This document shows, piece by piece, positions 16,197-25,983 of a DNA stretch of 64,000 bases. Positions within the stretch are counted from its first letter, which is position 1. Each line of letters starts with the position of its first letter. The DNA comes from Vibrio fortis (GTDB lineage Bacteria; Pseudomonadota; Gammaproteobacteria; Enterobacterales; Vibrionaceae): assembly GCF_024347475.1 (NCBI RefSeq), contig NZ_AP025487.1, positions 2,480,001 to 2,544,000 on the forward strand, read 5' to 3'. The notes under the pieces are model-generated. The model was not told the origin of the DNA. It searched no databases and saw only the letters and a list, made by a program, of their open reading frames with translations. The position numbers were made by a program, and so were the translations under genes.

Positions 16197-17447
16197 TTAA
16201 GCGTAAACTGGTAGACGCTTACAGATCTCTAGCACTTTTGCTTTAGTCGCTTCGATAACAGACTCATCACCCATGTTATCTAGGATGTCACAGATCCAAC
16301 CTGCTAGCTCTTTCGCGTCTGCTTCTGTGAAACCGCGACGAGTAATAGAAGGAGAACCGATACGGATACCTGACGTTACAAACGGGCTGCGTGGGTCGTT
16401 TGGAACTGAGTTCTTGTTTACTGTGATGTTTGCCGCACCTAGTGCTGCGTCTGCTTCTTTACCTGTGATGTCTTTGTCGATTAGGTCAACTAGGAACAGG
16501 TGGTTCTCTGTAGAACCTGAAACGATGTTGTAACCACGAGCGATGAACTCAGCAACCATTGCTTTTGCGTTAGCAACTACGCGAGCTTGGTACTCTTTGA
16601 ACTCTGGCTCTAGCGCTTCTTTGAACGCTACTGCTTTACCTGCGATAACGTGCATTAGAGGGCCACCTTGGCCACCTGGGAATACTGCTGAGTTTAGCTT
16701 CTTGTAAAGATCTTCGCCTTCGTTAGAAAGGATTAGACCACCACGAGGACCCGCTAGCGTTTTGTGCGTTGTTGTTGTTACAACGTGTGCGTGTGGTACT
16801 GGGTTCGGGTAAACGCCTGCTGCGATTAGACCCGCTACGTGCGCCATATCAACGAATAGGTAAGCACCTACTTTGTCTGCGATTTCACGCATGCGTTTCC
16901 AGTCACAGATTTGAGAGTAAGCAGAGAAACCACCGATGATCATCTTAGGCTTGTTCTCGATAGCCAGCTTTTCCATCTCTTCGTAATCGATTTGACCTGC
17001 TTCGTCGATACCGTAAGGGATGATGTTGTAAAGCTTACCAGAGAAGTTAACTGGAGAGCCGTGAGTTAGGTGACCACCGTGCGCTAGGCTCATACCTAGA
17101 ACTGTGTCGCCTGCATTCAGTAGCGCCATGTATACAGCGTTGTTCGCTTGAGAACCTGAGTGAGGTTGTACGTTCGCGTATTCAGCGCCGAATAGCTCAC
17201 ATGCACGCTCGATTGCTAGAGTTTCAACTTTGTCTACGTACTCACAACCACCGTAGTAACGCTTGCCTGGGTAGCCTTCAGCGTATTTGTTTGTTAGCTG
17301 AGAACCTTGAGCTTCCATTACACGTGGGCTTGTGTAGTTTTCTGAAGCGATTAGTTCGATGTGTTCTTCCTGGCGAAGAGTTTCTTCTTGGATAGCTGCG
17401 AATAGATCCGCATCGTAATCAGCGATGTTCATGTCACGCTTAAGCAT
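16197..17447 (-). CDS. glyA: Serine hydroxymethyltransferase
   Basis: GlyA interconverts serine and glycine and supplies one-carbon units on tetrahydrofolate, using pyridoxal phosphate. The 416-residue product matches the E. coli enzyme in length. The cofactor-binding Lys229 lies in [14 protein letters not shown], and the N-terminal [20 protein letters not shown] and [18 protein letters not shown] blocks are typical. Codon use indicates high expression. A PurR-type operator lies 58 bases ahead of the start, so control by purine availability is likely, as in E. coli. Downstream lie duplicated stem-loop elements. Confidence 0.99.
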   Translation of the reverse strand: MLKRDMNIADYDADLFAAIQEETLRQEEHIELIASENYTSPRVMEAQGSQLTNKYAEGYPGKRYYGGCEYVDKVETLAIERACELFGAEYANVQPHSGSQANNAVYMALLNAGDTVLGMSLAHGGHLTHGSPVNFSGKLYNIIPYGIDEAGQIDYEEMEKLAIENKPKMIIGGFSAYSQICDWKRMREIADKVGAYLFVDMAHVAGLIAAGVYPNPVPHAHVVTTTTHKTLAGPRGGLILSNEGEDLYKKLNSAVFPGGQGGPLMHVIAGKAVAFKEALEPEFKEYQARVVANAKAMVAEFIARGYNIVSGSTENHLFLVDLIDKDITGKEADAALGAANITVNKNSVPNDPRSPFVTSGIRIGSPSITRRGFTEADAKELAGWICDILDNMGDESVIEATKAKVLEICKRLPVYA

Positions 17448-17504
17448 CTGTATCTCCTGACTCAGATTGTACTGAAAGTTTCAAAAAAACCACACAACGA
17501 CCGA

Positions 17505-17520
17505 AAGCAAACGTTTTCGT
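17505..17520. promoter_or_regulatory. PurR operator upstream of glyA
   Basis: AAGCAAACGTTTTCGT differs from the E. coli PurR consensus ACGCAAACGTTTTCGT at one position. It sits 58-73 bases before the glyA start. Confidence 0.85.
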
Positions 17521-17793
17521 CACCGTTTTGATGGGACGCATCATACATAATTTGATCTAGGTCATAAAGAGCTAATTGCAATTTTATCATGCAGTTTTTT
17601 CATAATGACATATAAGCTTCATCATACTTATGCGACACATCGCATCAGCACGCGACTTACTGTCAAGTTTTCGCTTTACACCCTGTAAAACGAATATTAC
17701 ATAGGTTTACCTTAATTTTGTGTCTCAAGCTACCGAAAATGCATGTTTTTCTCTACTATGCACGCCTTTATTGGCTAGGTAATTATTAAAACG
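17521..17793. other. Rest of the glyA/YitT divergent intergenic region
   Basis: About 270 AT-rich bases lie between the PurR box and the YitT-family start. They must hold the promoters of both genes. I see no further gene or well-formed RNA structure here. Confidence 0.6.
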
Positions 17794-18396
17794 ATGGAAA
17801 AACACACACGTAAAGAAGATTGGGTTGCCATTCTTACAGGCACTTTCTTAGTCGCACAAGGCGTCTTCTTTTTACAGTCAGCTCAACTCCTTACTGGCGG
17901 CACGACAGGCTTAGCTCTGCTATTAAGTCAATTTCTACCTGTCACCTTCGGTGTGCTTTACTTTATCGCGAACTGCCCATTCTATGTATTAGCTTGGAAA
18001 CGTTTTGGACGTCATTTTGCCATAAGTAGTGCTTTTTCCGGTGCCTTAGTGTCTGTTTTTGCGGATCATCTATATTTAGTCATCTCTCTTGATGCCCATA
18101 ATGAAATTTACTGCGCCATTGCCGGCGGGCTACTGATGGGGCTTGGTATGCTCATTCTATTCCGTCACCGCTCTAGCTTAGGTGGATTCAATGTACTGTG
18201 CCTTTACATTCAAGACCGTTATGGCATTTCAGTGGGCAAAAGTCAGATGGCCATTGATGCGTGCATTCTATTTGCATCGTTCTTCTTTGTATCACCATGG
18301 ATCATCGCCGTTTCAGTGCTTGGTACCGCTGTATTAAATGTTGTACTCGCAATGAACCACAAGCCGACAAGATATTCGGTGAGTTACAGTTCGTAG
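17794..18396 (+). CDS. YitT family membrane protein
   Basis: The 200-residue protein has five hydrophobic stretches (near residues 12-30, 34-55, 65-90, 102-122 and 150-185) and matches the YitT/DUF161 family of inner-membrane proteins. The block LLTGGTTGLALLLSQFLPV and the later SSLGGFNVLCLYIQDRYG are characteristic. Longer family members carry a cytoplasmic DUF2179 domain; this one lacks it, as many proteobacterial versions do. The transport or signalling role is unknown. It is divergent from glyA and not in an operon. Confidence 0.9.
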   Translation: MEKHTRKEDWVAILTGTFLVAQGVFFLQSAQLLTGGTTGLALLLSQFLPVTFGVLYFIANCPFYVLAWKRFGRHFAISSAFSGALVSVFADHLYLVISLDAHNEIYCAIAGGLLMGLGMLILFRHRSSLGGFNVLCLYIQDRYGISVGKSQMAIDACILFASFFFVSPWIIAVSVLGTAVLNVVLAMNHKPTRYSVSYSS

Positions 18397-18525
18397 TGTT
18401 ACCCATTCGCACTCACTTTCTCGCTTTTGAGCCAAGGTAAAGTTAGTGTCTTAATCTGAGATCCTTAGCTGCTTTTTATAAATAAAGCAGCTAGAATCGT
18501 CTGTTTTTATGAAACACGGTTTCCT

Positions 18526-20031
18526 ATGCAAGACTTCCTCGCTGCTGCTCAGGCAAACAAGACCTCTATCGTCATTGCCGATGATCTGGTGTACAACCCA
18601 AGTACCCGAGAGTTAAGTGCGCCTCAAGAAGTCATCAACCTAGAGCCACGCTCAGTTGAGCTACTGGAACTCCTGTTACGTCATGTTGGAGAGCCCCTTT
18701 CTGCTGAACTGATCATCCAAGAGATTTGGCAAAGCAGCTTTATTTCCAAGAATGTCCTAACTAATCGAATCAGCACGCTGCGTTCGATACTGCAAAAACA
18801 CCTCCCAGACAGCGATGCCACCAAGATATTAGTGACCTACCCGCGAAAGGGCTACTTTCTCAGCCCAAGCTCTGTACGTTTAGATACCGCTGACGCTGAA
18901 ATTGATGTTAAGCCCGAGGCAGAACACAGTAAAACCAATTCAAAGTCACCTTGGTTATGGCTCGTCACACTTGCCCTACTTGCAAGCACAATCACACTGA
19001 GTTATTTGTTGTGGCAATCACCGAGCCAAAGCTCTGAGATCAGCCAACAGCAGCGTTTGATTCCTAAAGTCGAGTTATTACTAAGCCGTATTGACGCCGT
19101 CGGAGATAACGCTAGGCAGTATCGAGCTGCGATTAAAGCGCTACTGTTACAACAACAGATCCAGTACACCTACACTGATATCGCGAATCAAGATGCGCCG
19201 AGCTACTTTGTCGATCCCATAGATAACTCCCCTTTCTTTCCTGGTGCAAAGAACATGCGCACCAGCGATTATCTGCTGAACATCCAGCTGAAAGATCAAG
19301 AGGTCGACTCTCGCCTTAGCGCTCAAGTGAGCCTCATCTATCCAAACTCTGGGAAACTGGCTTTTCGCGGAACTTACACCATTGAAATAGACAGTCTCAG
19401 TGGCAGTCTTATGGAAATAAATCGAGACCTCGCCGACTACTTTGCGTTGCCAAAACCTGAGATGCCTAACTGGTCTATCGACAATAACCAGCTCAACGCA
19501 CTTATTTCGAATCAGTTTATTGATATCGAGTCGATGCAACTTAACTGTATGAACTCCACCCTGTTGGCTCGTCACTTGGCTCTGTTCGAAACGGACCAGC
19601 AACGTTTGGTTCTTTTTACCAATAGAGTACAAACACACTTTAAGTTACTGCCTGATGAGCTCAAGCTTTGGCTCGGTGTCATCCATTTTAAGCTGCGCGA
19701 TCTACCCACAGCTAAAGAGTTGCTCACCACACCATCGGGACACTCGAGCATTGAGAACGCTCTCATCTATATGATGATCTCACACATCAGCTTTCAGCAG
19801 GGAAACCTCGATAACTTTCGTTTGAACTACATGGAGTCTTTGGTTGCGCTGCTAAGAGTTATCCCTTCCGAAGAACTATTTTCTAGACTCTCTCAGCCTG
19901 AGTCCAAAGAGACCTGTCTGCAACCTTGGAGCAGCTTAAAATTAAGTATCAAGGAGCCTCTGATCATTAAACAGTGGGAGAACCTAATGATTAACTACTG
20001 TACCTCTGTGGGCGAAGAATTTGCTAATTAG
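18526..20031 (+). CDS. ToxR/CadC-like transmembrane transcriptional regulator
   Basis: The 501-residue product has a winged-helix OmpR-type DNA-binding domain at about residues 15-110 (INLEPRSVELLELLLRHVGEPLS, then VLTNRISTLRSIL and TYPRKGYFL). A single membrane segment follows near residues 145-165 (WLWLVTLALLASTITLSYLLW), and the remaining 330 residues would be periplasmic. This is the ToxR/CadC architecture, in which a periplasmic sensor controls a cytoplasmic DNA-binding domain without a phosphorylation step. The sensor part contains Cys residues near 346 and 464 and resembles no domain I know. It is not ToxR or CadC itself. The next gene encodes a lipoprotein in the same orientation, a possible partner or target. 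Confidence 0.85.
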   Translation: MQDFLAAAQANKTSIVIADDLVYNPSTRELSAPQEVINLEPRSVELLELLLRHVGEPLSAELIIQEIWQSSFISKNVLTNRISTLRSILQKHLPDSDATKILVTYPRKGYFLSPSSVRLDTADAEIDVKPEAEHSKTNSKSPWLWLVTLALLASTITLSYLLWQSPSQSSEISQQQRLIPKVELLLSRIDAVGDNARQYRAAIKALLLQQQIQYTYTDIANQDAPSYFVDPIDNSPFFPGAKNMRTSDYLLNIQLKDQEVDSRLSAQVSLIYPNSGKLAFRGTYTIEIDSLSGSLMEINRDLADYFALPKPEMPNWSIDNNQLNALISNQFIDIESMQLNCMNSTLLARHLALFETDQQRLVLFTNRVQTHFKLLPDELKLWLGVIHFKLRDLPTAKELLTTPSGHSSIENALIYMMISHISFQQGNLDNFRLNYMESLVALLRVIPSEELFSRLSQPESKETCLQPWSSLKLSIKEPLIIKQWENLMINYCTSVGEEFAN

Positions 20032-20175
20032 AAAAATATAAAAACTTTAAAATCAAAAACCTAAATGTAAATTAAGATCTCATGTGACTTCGTTTTTTGC
20101 CCTTTAAGCCATCTAAAAACTAGTATTCCGAGCAATTTCGGCACGCTTTGCCCGCTCACTTTAGGAATACGTAAC

Positions 20176-21087
20176 ATGAATAAAACTCTTACCTTACTTA
20201 CCGCTTCTCTGGTTGCTCTATATGGCTGTGGTGGTGGCTCTTCGTCAGGTTCAACCAACAATCAAAAAGGTCCAAACAACCAAACCGACTTCCCAATCAA
20301 AAATGCGCAGTTTTCCCCAAAGCCAACTACAACCTTGAACTACGCATTTGAAATTGACGGACAGCCAGAAGGCAATATGTCGATGTTGTATCAACCATTG
20401 ACTGCTGCCCAAGTCATTGCAGGTTTACAAAATACGCCAGACAGCGACGCTCTACTTCAAGTGGTTAATGATCTTATCAACTATGGCGTCAGTCAGTTCT
20501 ACATGTCTGAAGAAGTAATCAATGAAGACCAACAGCAAACGGAGCATACCTTTTACTTCGCGGGTAGCGACAGTGCCCTTCATGAAATTACGGATACCTA
20601 TTTCATCGATAGTCAGTTCATCACCACGATAATGAGTAGCAGCCCACTTTTCCGATTGAGTGGTGCGGAGGTAGCAGAGAGTGATCCTATTATTGATATC
20701 AGTAAAGAGACGGTTTCTATTCAAGCAAGGCTCGATGGTGAGGCGGTAGCAAACATGCTGACTGATTTTGACGATCACCAGTGGGTAAAGGACCTTAATG
20801 CTGATGATTCTTGCCGCGTGGTTTGGCAACAGCGCATCAATGAAACAGGCGTTCGAAAAACCTTCACTATTTCTGGGAAATCCATTGAAGCAGCCAACAT
20901 GACTGAGAAAAATGAGTACTACTTGAATTGCGATAGAATGGACGACTCGATGCAATTTTCTAGCTCGTCTGAACGCTGGTTTAACCCAAGCATTGGCTTG
21001 CTTACACAAGTGGAATTGCTAAATGCAGAAAATACGGTGATTGCTGAAGAAAAAGCGACCCTAACAGAAATAAACAAAGCGTCTTAA
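20176..21087 (+). CDS. Predicted lipoprotein of unknown function
   Basis: The 303-residue product has a lipoprotein signal (MNKTLTLLTASLVALYGC, Cys18) followed by a Gly/Ser-rich linker (GGGSSSGS). The mature domain is acidic and contains Cys residues near 216 and 255 that could pair. I do not recognise a family. Sorting rules (Gly after the Cys) suggest the outer membrane. It lies 144 bases after the ToxR-like regulator gene and has its own AT-rich upstream region, so it may be a regulated target rather than an operon partner. A strong terminator follows. Confidence 0.75.
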   Translation: MNKTLTLLTASLVALYGCGGGSSSGSTNNQKGPNNQTDFPIKNAQFSPKPTTTLNYAFEIDGQPEGNMSMLYQPLTAAQVIAGLQNTPDSDALLQVVNDLINYGVSQFYMSEEVINEDQQQTEHTFYFAGSDSALHEITDTYFIDSQFITTIMSSSPLFRLSGAEVAESDPIIDISKETVSIQARLDGEAVANMLTDFDDHQWVKDLNADDSCRVVWQQRINETGVRKTFTISGKSIEAANMTEKNEYYLNCDRMDDSMQFSSSSERWFNPSIGLLTQVELLNAENTVIAEEKATLTEINKAS

Positions 21088-21107
21088 GAACGCCCAAAAA
21101 TACAAAA

Positions 21108-21143
21108 AAGAAAGGCTTTGAGGAGCACCGCAAAGCCTTTCTT
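21108..21143. terminator. Bidirectional terminator, lipoprotein gene and treC
   Basis: Perfect 13-bp arms (AAGAAAGGCTTTG and its complement) with a ten-base loop. It sits between the rightward lipoprotein gene and the leftward trehalose operon. Confidence 0.85.
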
Positions 21144-21205
21144 GGACATCGAGCCCTCACCCTATCTAGGTGGGGGCCTATTTAGGGCAAGCCTTTGGCT
21201 CAATA

Positions 21206-22897
21206 TTACATTTCATTCTCTATCAACAGAATGCGCGTCTCATAAGGACGCAGCACTTGATGATTCGATGCTGCTAAGTTTTGAGCGTCTGGATAGTTAG
21301 ACAATAATGTCTTAGCGCGACTCATAGCAAAGCGTTCAGGAAGTACACATTCGGCTTCGTCAGCGTAGTAGTTATTGATACACAAAAGCGTTTGTGACTC
21401 ACTCTTACGCGCATAAGCAAAAATGCTAGCGTGCTCCGGTAGCAAGTCTTGGTAATCGCCATCGGTGATCACTGGCACTTCTTTACGTAACTCGATCAAT
21501 TTTTTGTAGAAATAGAAAACCGATTCAGTATCTTCAACCGCCTGCTTAGCATTGACCTCACGGTAGTTACCTGCGACTTCAAGCCAAGGCTGCGCCATAG
21601 AGAAACCTGCATAATCAGAATCATCCCACTGCATTGGTGTACGAGAGTTGTCACGAGACTTTTGCGCTAAAATGGCCATCATATCTTGATGGTCAACACC
21701 TTGTTCATTCACCATCAATTGATAAATGTTGGTACTTTCCACATCTCGGTACTGCGCAATATCCTGATATCCTGGATTCGTCATACCAATCTCTTCACCT
21801 TGGTAGATGTACGGCGTGCCTTGCATCATGTGTACTGACGCGGCTAACATCTTCGCAGACTCAACGCGGTAGTTTTGATCGTCACCTAAGCGGCTCACCA
21901 CTCTCGGTTGGTCGTGGTTACACCAGAAAAGTGCACCCCACCCTTTACCGTTGAGCCCACTCTGCCAATGGTTAAAGATCGACTTCAGCTGCAAGAAATC
22001 AAACGGCGCTTTGGTCCATTTGTCACCATTTGGGTAATCGACTTTCAAGTGGTGAAAATTGAACACCATTGATAGCTCTTTGTTATCCAGACTTGAGTAT
22101 TGCTGACAGTGCTCAAGCGTTGTCGATGACATCTCACCCACGGTGACACTGCCGTATTTTTGGAAAACCGCTTCGCTGATCTCTTGCAGGTATTCATGGA
22201 CTCGTGGGCCGTCAGTATAGAAACGGCGGCCATCACCAATTTCGTCATTAGGGAAGTCTTGCTGCTTCGAAATCAGGTTGATTACATCTAAACGGAAGCC
22301 ATCTACGCCTTTCTCTGCCCAGTAGCTGATGATCTCTTTAACTTCACCGCGAACCTTAGGATTCTCCCAGTTAAGGTCGGCTTGCTCTTTCGCAAAGAGG
22401 TGCAAATAGTACTGGCCGGTCGCTTCATCAAGCTCCCAAGCATTGCCGCCAAATTTCGATTGCCAGTTAGTGGGTACCTGGCCATCTACTGGGTCTTTCC
22501 AAATATAGTAATCACGATATGGGCTTTGTTTATCGCCCAAAGCAGACTGGAACCAAGCATGATGAGTGGATGTATGGTTGACCACAATATCCATGATGAT
22601 GCGAATACCACGTTGGTGAGCCTCTGCCAACAATTGGTCAAAGTCCGCCATAGTGCCGAACTCAGGGTTGATCGCATAGTAATCAGAAATATCGTAACCG
22701 TTATCCACCATCGGTGATTGGTACACAGGCGTTAGCCAAATAGCATCCACACCCAGCGTTTTTAGGTAATCTAGCTTGGAGATAACCCCTTGAATATCAC
22801 CAGTTCCTTTAGCGCCACTGTCACAAAAACTCTTCGGATAAATTTGATAGATGGTTGCGGTCTTCCACCACATCGCATCGCTATTCTGATTGGTCAT
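21206..22897 (-). CDS. treC: Alpha,alpha-phosphotrehalase
   Basis: TreC hydrolyses trehalose 6-phosphate, delivered by TreB, to glucose and glucose 6-phosphate in the cytoplasm. The 563-residue protein is a GH13 glycosidase with the expected active-site regions: DIVVNHTS near residue 103, nucleophile Asp204 in GFRLDVINL, acid Glu255 in VGEMSS and Asp329 in NHDQPR. The C-terminal domain continues to ILLIENEM. It follows treB with a 67-base gap in the same operon. TreR operators ahead of treB should control both. Oligo-1,6-glucosidases are close relatives; the context decides for TreC. Confidence 0.97.
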   Translation of the reverse strand: MTNQNSDAMWWKTATIYQIYPKSFCDSGAKGTGDIQGVISKLDYLKTLGVDAIWLTPVYQSPMVDNGYDISDYYAINPEFGTMADFDQLLAEAHQRGIRIIMDIVVNHTSTHHAWFQSALGDKQSPYRDYYIWKDPVDGQVPTNWQSKFGGNAWELDEATGQYYLHLFAKEQADLNWENPKVRGEVKEIISYWAEKGVDGFRLDVINLISKQQDFPNDEIGDGRRFYTDGPRVHEYLQEISEAVFQKYGSVTVGEMSSTTLEHCQQYSSLDNKELSMVFNFHHLKVDYPNGDKWTKAPFDFLQLKSIFNHWQSGLNGKGWGALFWCNHDQPRVVSRLGDDQNYRVESAKMLAASVHMMQGTPYIYQGEEIGMTNPGYQDIAQYRDVESTNIYQLMVNEQGVDHQDMMAILAQKSRDNSRTPMQWDDSDYAGFSMAQPWLEVAGNYREVNAKQAVEDTESVFYFYKKLIELRKEVPVITDGDYQDLLPEHASIFAYARKSESQTLLCINNYYADEAECVLPERFAMSRAKTLLSNYPDAQNLAASNHQVLRPYETRILLIENEM

Positions 22898-22964
22898 CTC
22901 TACTCACTTACAAAAATAAAAAGTGGAGCAACAGTGACTCAAACAACTGTTGCCCCTAATAAAA

Positions 22965-24389
22965 TTAAGCACTTACCGCCGTTAACTCACCCTTAGCCTG
23001 TGCTCGCTTGTAGAAAAACAGCGTCAGGATGATTGGAACGACAATCGCAACCGCTAATGCCAACAGATAAATCGTCCAGTATTGAGGTTGAATCGATAGG
23101 ATGCCTGGTAAGCCGCCTACACCGATGCCATTCGCCATCACGCCAGCGCCACCACAAATTGCCGCTGCCGCAGCACTGCCTAGCATTGCGCTTAACATTG
23201 GGAATTTGTATTTCAAGTTGATGCCGTACATCGCAGGCTCTGTTACACCTAAGTACGCTGAGATTGCTGCAGGAACTGAAATGTCACGTTCGCCTTCGCG
23301 CTTGCTCAAAATAATGATGCCGACAACCGCAGATGCTTGAGCCACATTTGAAAGGGCAATCAATGGCCAGATAGGTGTACCACCAAGCTCTTGCATCAAT
23401 TGTAGGTCAACCGCATTGGTTGTGTGGTGAATACCAGTAATAACCAGTGGTGCATACAAGAAGCCAAAGATCACTGAGCCTAGAATCGCGAAGTCACCCG
23501 TCATCGCAGCTTTCGCTGCAAAAGCAACACCATCACCTAAAACACGACCGAATGGACCAATGAAAGCGTGAGCCAGAATCACAGACAGAATGATAGATAC
23601 AAACGGAACAACCACTAGATATAGGTAAGCTGGAACAATGCGTTTGAGGTTGGTTTCAATGAAGGCCAATGTAACACCCGCTAACATGGCAGGAATCACT
23701 TGCGCTTGATAACCGACTTTTTCAATGACAAACAAGCCGAAGTCCCACACCTCTGGCACAGCTTTACCTATCATGTAGGCGTTCATTAGCTGCGGAGAAA
23801 CCAAAGTGACGCCGAGCGTGATACCTAAAATCGGTGTACCGCCCAGTTTCTTCACTGTAGACCAACATACGCCAACAGGTAGGAAGAAGAAGATCGCTTC
23901 ACCAATCAACCATAGGAACGAGTGAACCGTAGCCCAAAACTGGCTAAGCTCAACCAAAGTCTTACCATCGAACATGCGAATGTCGCCGATGACATTACGG
24001 AAGCCAAGGATAAGACCACCAGTGATAATGGCAGGTAGCAGCGGTACAAAGATTTCGGCAAGGTGTGAAATACCGCGCTCTAGCACATTCATGTTTTGAC
24101 GAGCTGCCAACTTCGCCTCATCTTTCGACGATTCTTGCTTACCAGTCTGTGCAATCAGTAACTTGTAAACCTCATCAACTTCGGTACCAACCACGACTTG
24201 AAATTGACCCGCGTTAGTAAAACACCCTTTCACTAGGCTCAGTTTTTCTAACTCAACTTTGTTTGCTTTGTCAGTGTCGTTCAATACAAAACGCAAGCGC
24301 GTTAAACAGTGACTAACGCTTGCGATATTGTCGCTTCCACCCACTAACTCGATAAGACGCGTGATGTCTTGCTTCGCTATCTTACTCAT
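22965..24389 (-). CDS. treB: PTS trehalose-specific EIIBC component
   Basis: TreB imports trehalose and phosphorylates it to trehalose 6-phosphate. The 474-residue protein has an N-terminal IIB domain with the phosphorylated Cys28 (ASVSHCLTRLRFVL) and a large IIC membrane domain from about residue 100 on (ISHLAEIFVPLLPAIITGGLILG). There is no IIA domain, so the general glucose IIA protein (Crr) must supply phosphate, as in E. coli. I chose the ATG at 24389, after GGGTGGGG, giving the family's usual length. Two copies of a 16-bp operator lie between this gene and treR. Confidence 0.96.
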   Translation of the reverse strand: MSKIAKQDITRLIELVGGSDNIASVSHCLTRLRFVLNDTDKANKVELEKLSLVKGCFTNAGQFQVVVGTEVDEVYKLLIAQTGKQESSKDEAKLAARQNMNVLERGISHLAEIFVPLLPAIITGGLILGFRNVIGDIRMFDGKTLVELSQFWATVHSFLWLIGEAIFFFLPVGVCWSTVKKLGGTPILGITLGVTLVSPQLMNAYMIGKAVPEVWDFGLFVIEKVGYQAQVIPAMLAGVTLAFIETNLKRIVPAYLYLVVVPFVSIILSVILAHAFIGPFGRVLGDGVAFAAKAAMTGDFAILGSVIFGFLYAPLVITGIHHTTNAVDLQLMQELGGTPIWPLIALSNVAQASAVVGIIILSKREGERDISVPAAISAYLGVTEPAMYGINLKYKFPMLSAMLGSAAAAAICGGAGVMANGIGVGGLPGILSIQPQYWTIYLLALAVAIVVPIILTLFFYKRAQAKGELTAVSA

Positions 24390-24446
24390 ACTACCCCACC
24401 CTGGTTCTCTTCGTTCTACACTCAAATTCAGATGAATTTGTTATTA

Positions 24447-24462
24447 ATGGGAACATTCCCAT
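24447..24462. promoter_or_regulatory. TreR operator, proximal copy
   Basis: ATGGGAACATTCCCAT has 7-bp palindromic arms. It is 58 bases before treB. The same 16 bases occur upstream of the LamB-like porin gene. Confidence 0.85.
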
Positions 24463-24502
24463 AAGTTGGTAAGTATAATGCCTGCATGATTATAAAATTA
24501 AA

Positions 24503-24518
24503 ATGGGAACAGTCCCAT
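24503..24518. promoter_or_regulatory. TreR operator, distal copy
   Basis: ATGGGAACAGTCCCAT differs by one base from the proximal copy and starts 56 bases from it, a spacing of roughly five helical turns that could support looping. Confidence 0.82.
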
Positions 24519-24582
24519 TAATTGAATAAGATCACACTCTTTAGTGTAGTAAATAGACTAAGTTCACCCTAAAAATTAGGCG

Positions 24583-25527
24583 TTAAACAATGGGTTTCTG
24601 AGTATGATGAGAGATAGATGCCTGACCAAGCAATTGAGATATCAATAGTTTAGCTGCTAAGGTACCAGCAGATTGATACCCAGGATCAATACTAAATACT
24701 CGTGGGAACAAAAATGAAAGGAGATCATTGCCACCAACTCCTGTCACGACTACATCTTCGCGTTGTAACTCTTGCAAACGCTTAATTACACCCAGCGCTA
24801 ATGTGTCACTGGCACAGGCTATCGCTTGAGTCGTCGATGTAAGCACTTGATCAACCAATTGGTAAGCACTTTCATGATGCAGGGCACCGGTTTGGTAATT
24901 TGGCTCAATGTTGTTATCACGACACCAATTGAGGTAAGCATTTAGACGCAATTCACCCGTTGATTTATCGCTAGGATCAACACCTATAAAGCCAATGTCT
25001 GATAAACCTTGCTCTTTCAAATGCGCCAATGCACTGCCAATAACCTGTTGATTGTCATAATTGATAGAGGTGACGTTTTCCGTATCTAGGGCAATTACCA
25101 CCGCGCGATGTTCCCAAGACTCAATCGCCGCAATATCACAATCGGTAAAACCAAACACAATAATGCCATCGACATTGCGCTGTTTGAGAACTTGAAGGTG
25201 CTCATTGGCTTTTGCTCTGTCGAACAAACTCTCCATAATCACAACATCATAGCCAGCACGATACAACTCTTCGAGCATGGTACTCACGGCTTTGTTCTCG
25301 GAAGGCGAATCGAGACGAGAGATGATCACGCCAACCACTTTTTGGCTGCCGCCACGCATTGATTGCGCTGATTTAGAAGGGGTATATCCTGACTCCTGAA
25401 TCACTCTCTCTACTCTTTCACGTGTCTCAGGTTTCACTTTGGGATCATTAGTGAGTACACGAGAGACTGTTGATTTACCAACACCTGAAAGCTTTGCGAT
25501 ATCGAGTATAGTGAGTTTTTTTTGCAT
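24583..25527 (-). CDS. treR: Trehalose operon repressor TreR (LacI family)
   Basis: The 314-residue protein has the LacI-type DNA-binding domain at residues 5-55 (ILDIAKLSGVGKSTVSRVLT) and a periplasmic-binding-protein-like sensor domain. In E. coli TreR binds trehalose 6-phosphate as inducer, and length and surroundings agree here. It is encoded on the same strand just upstream of treB; the operators between them can repress treBC. A third and fourth operator upstream of a porin gene 6 kb away suggest a wider regulon. Confidence 0.95.
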   Translation of the reverse strand: MQKKLTILDIAKLSGVGKSTVSRVLTNDPKVKPETRERVERVIQESGYTPSKSAQSMRGGSQKVVGVIISRLDSPSENKAVSTMLEELYRAGYDVVIMESLFDRAKANEHLQVLKQRNVDGIIVFGFTDCDIAAIESWEHRAVVIALDTENVTSINYDNQQVIGSALAHLKEQGLSDIGFIGVDPSDKSTGELRLNAYLNWCRDNNIEPNYQTGALHHESAYQLVDQVLTSTTQAIACASDTLALGVIKRLQELQREDVVVTGVGGNDLLSFLFPRVFSIDPGYQSAGTLAAKLLISQLLGQASISHHTQKPIV

Positions 25528-25604
25528 GGAGTCTTATAACGTTGTTTAGAGAAAAAACGACAAGTGACTGCTTTTAAAGTCGCTTGTCGTTATCGAGTGA
25601 TTAA

Positions 25605-25943
25605 TTATTGGATACGGCAGTTACGGTAGATAACTCGTCCCAGCTCAAGTCTGGCGTGTTCGCCTTTGGTAAACAGAGTAATGCCATTTATCAACTCTGC
25701 TGTGCCGTCATCAAGAATGTACTTAGTACCAGAAGCCGCAACCACTTGTTTAAGTCGATACTGATTATCAGGAAGGCGCAGTAACGCTTTCTGATCACCA
25801 TAAGCAATATCAAAAGTCCGCTCAGATTCACATTGATAAGTGATGTATTCAGCATTGGCGAGCTCCTGCTCAACCACCGCTGACTGAGAACACCCCACGA
25901 GTGCGGCTAATACCATAGCACCGACTGTAAATTGTCTCTTCAT
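25605..25943 (-). CDS. MliC family lipoprotein (C-type lysozyme inhibitor)
   Basis: The 112-residue product begins with a lipoprotein signal (MKRQFTVGAMVLAALVGC, Cys18). The mature part has the MliC pattern: YQCESERTFDIAYGDQKALLRL, then LKQVVAASGTKYILDDGTAE and LFTKGEHARLELG, with two Cys (in YQC and NCRIQ) placed to form the family's disulphide. MliC proteins bind and block C-type lysozyme at the cell surface or periplasm, where the conserved Ser and Lys insert into the lysozyme active site. I chose the ATG at 25943 after AAAGGGGTG. It stands alone between treR and gmhB. Confidence 0.87.
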   Translation of the reverse strand: MKRQFTVGAMVLAALVGCSQSAVVEQELANAEYITYQCESERTFDIAYGDQKALLRLPDNQYRLKQVVAASGTKYILDDGTAELINGITLFTKGEHARLELGRVIYRNCRIQ

Positions 25944-25983
25944 AAACACCCCTTTCGATTACAACAACTCAACTGTTGTTGAA

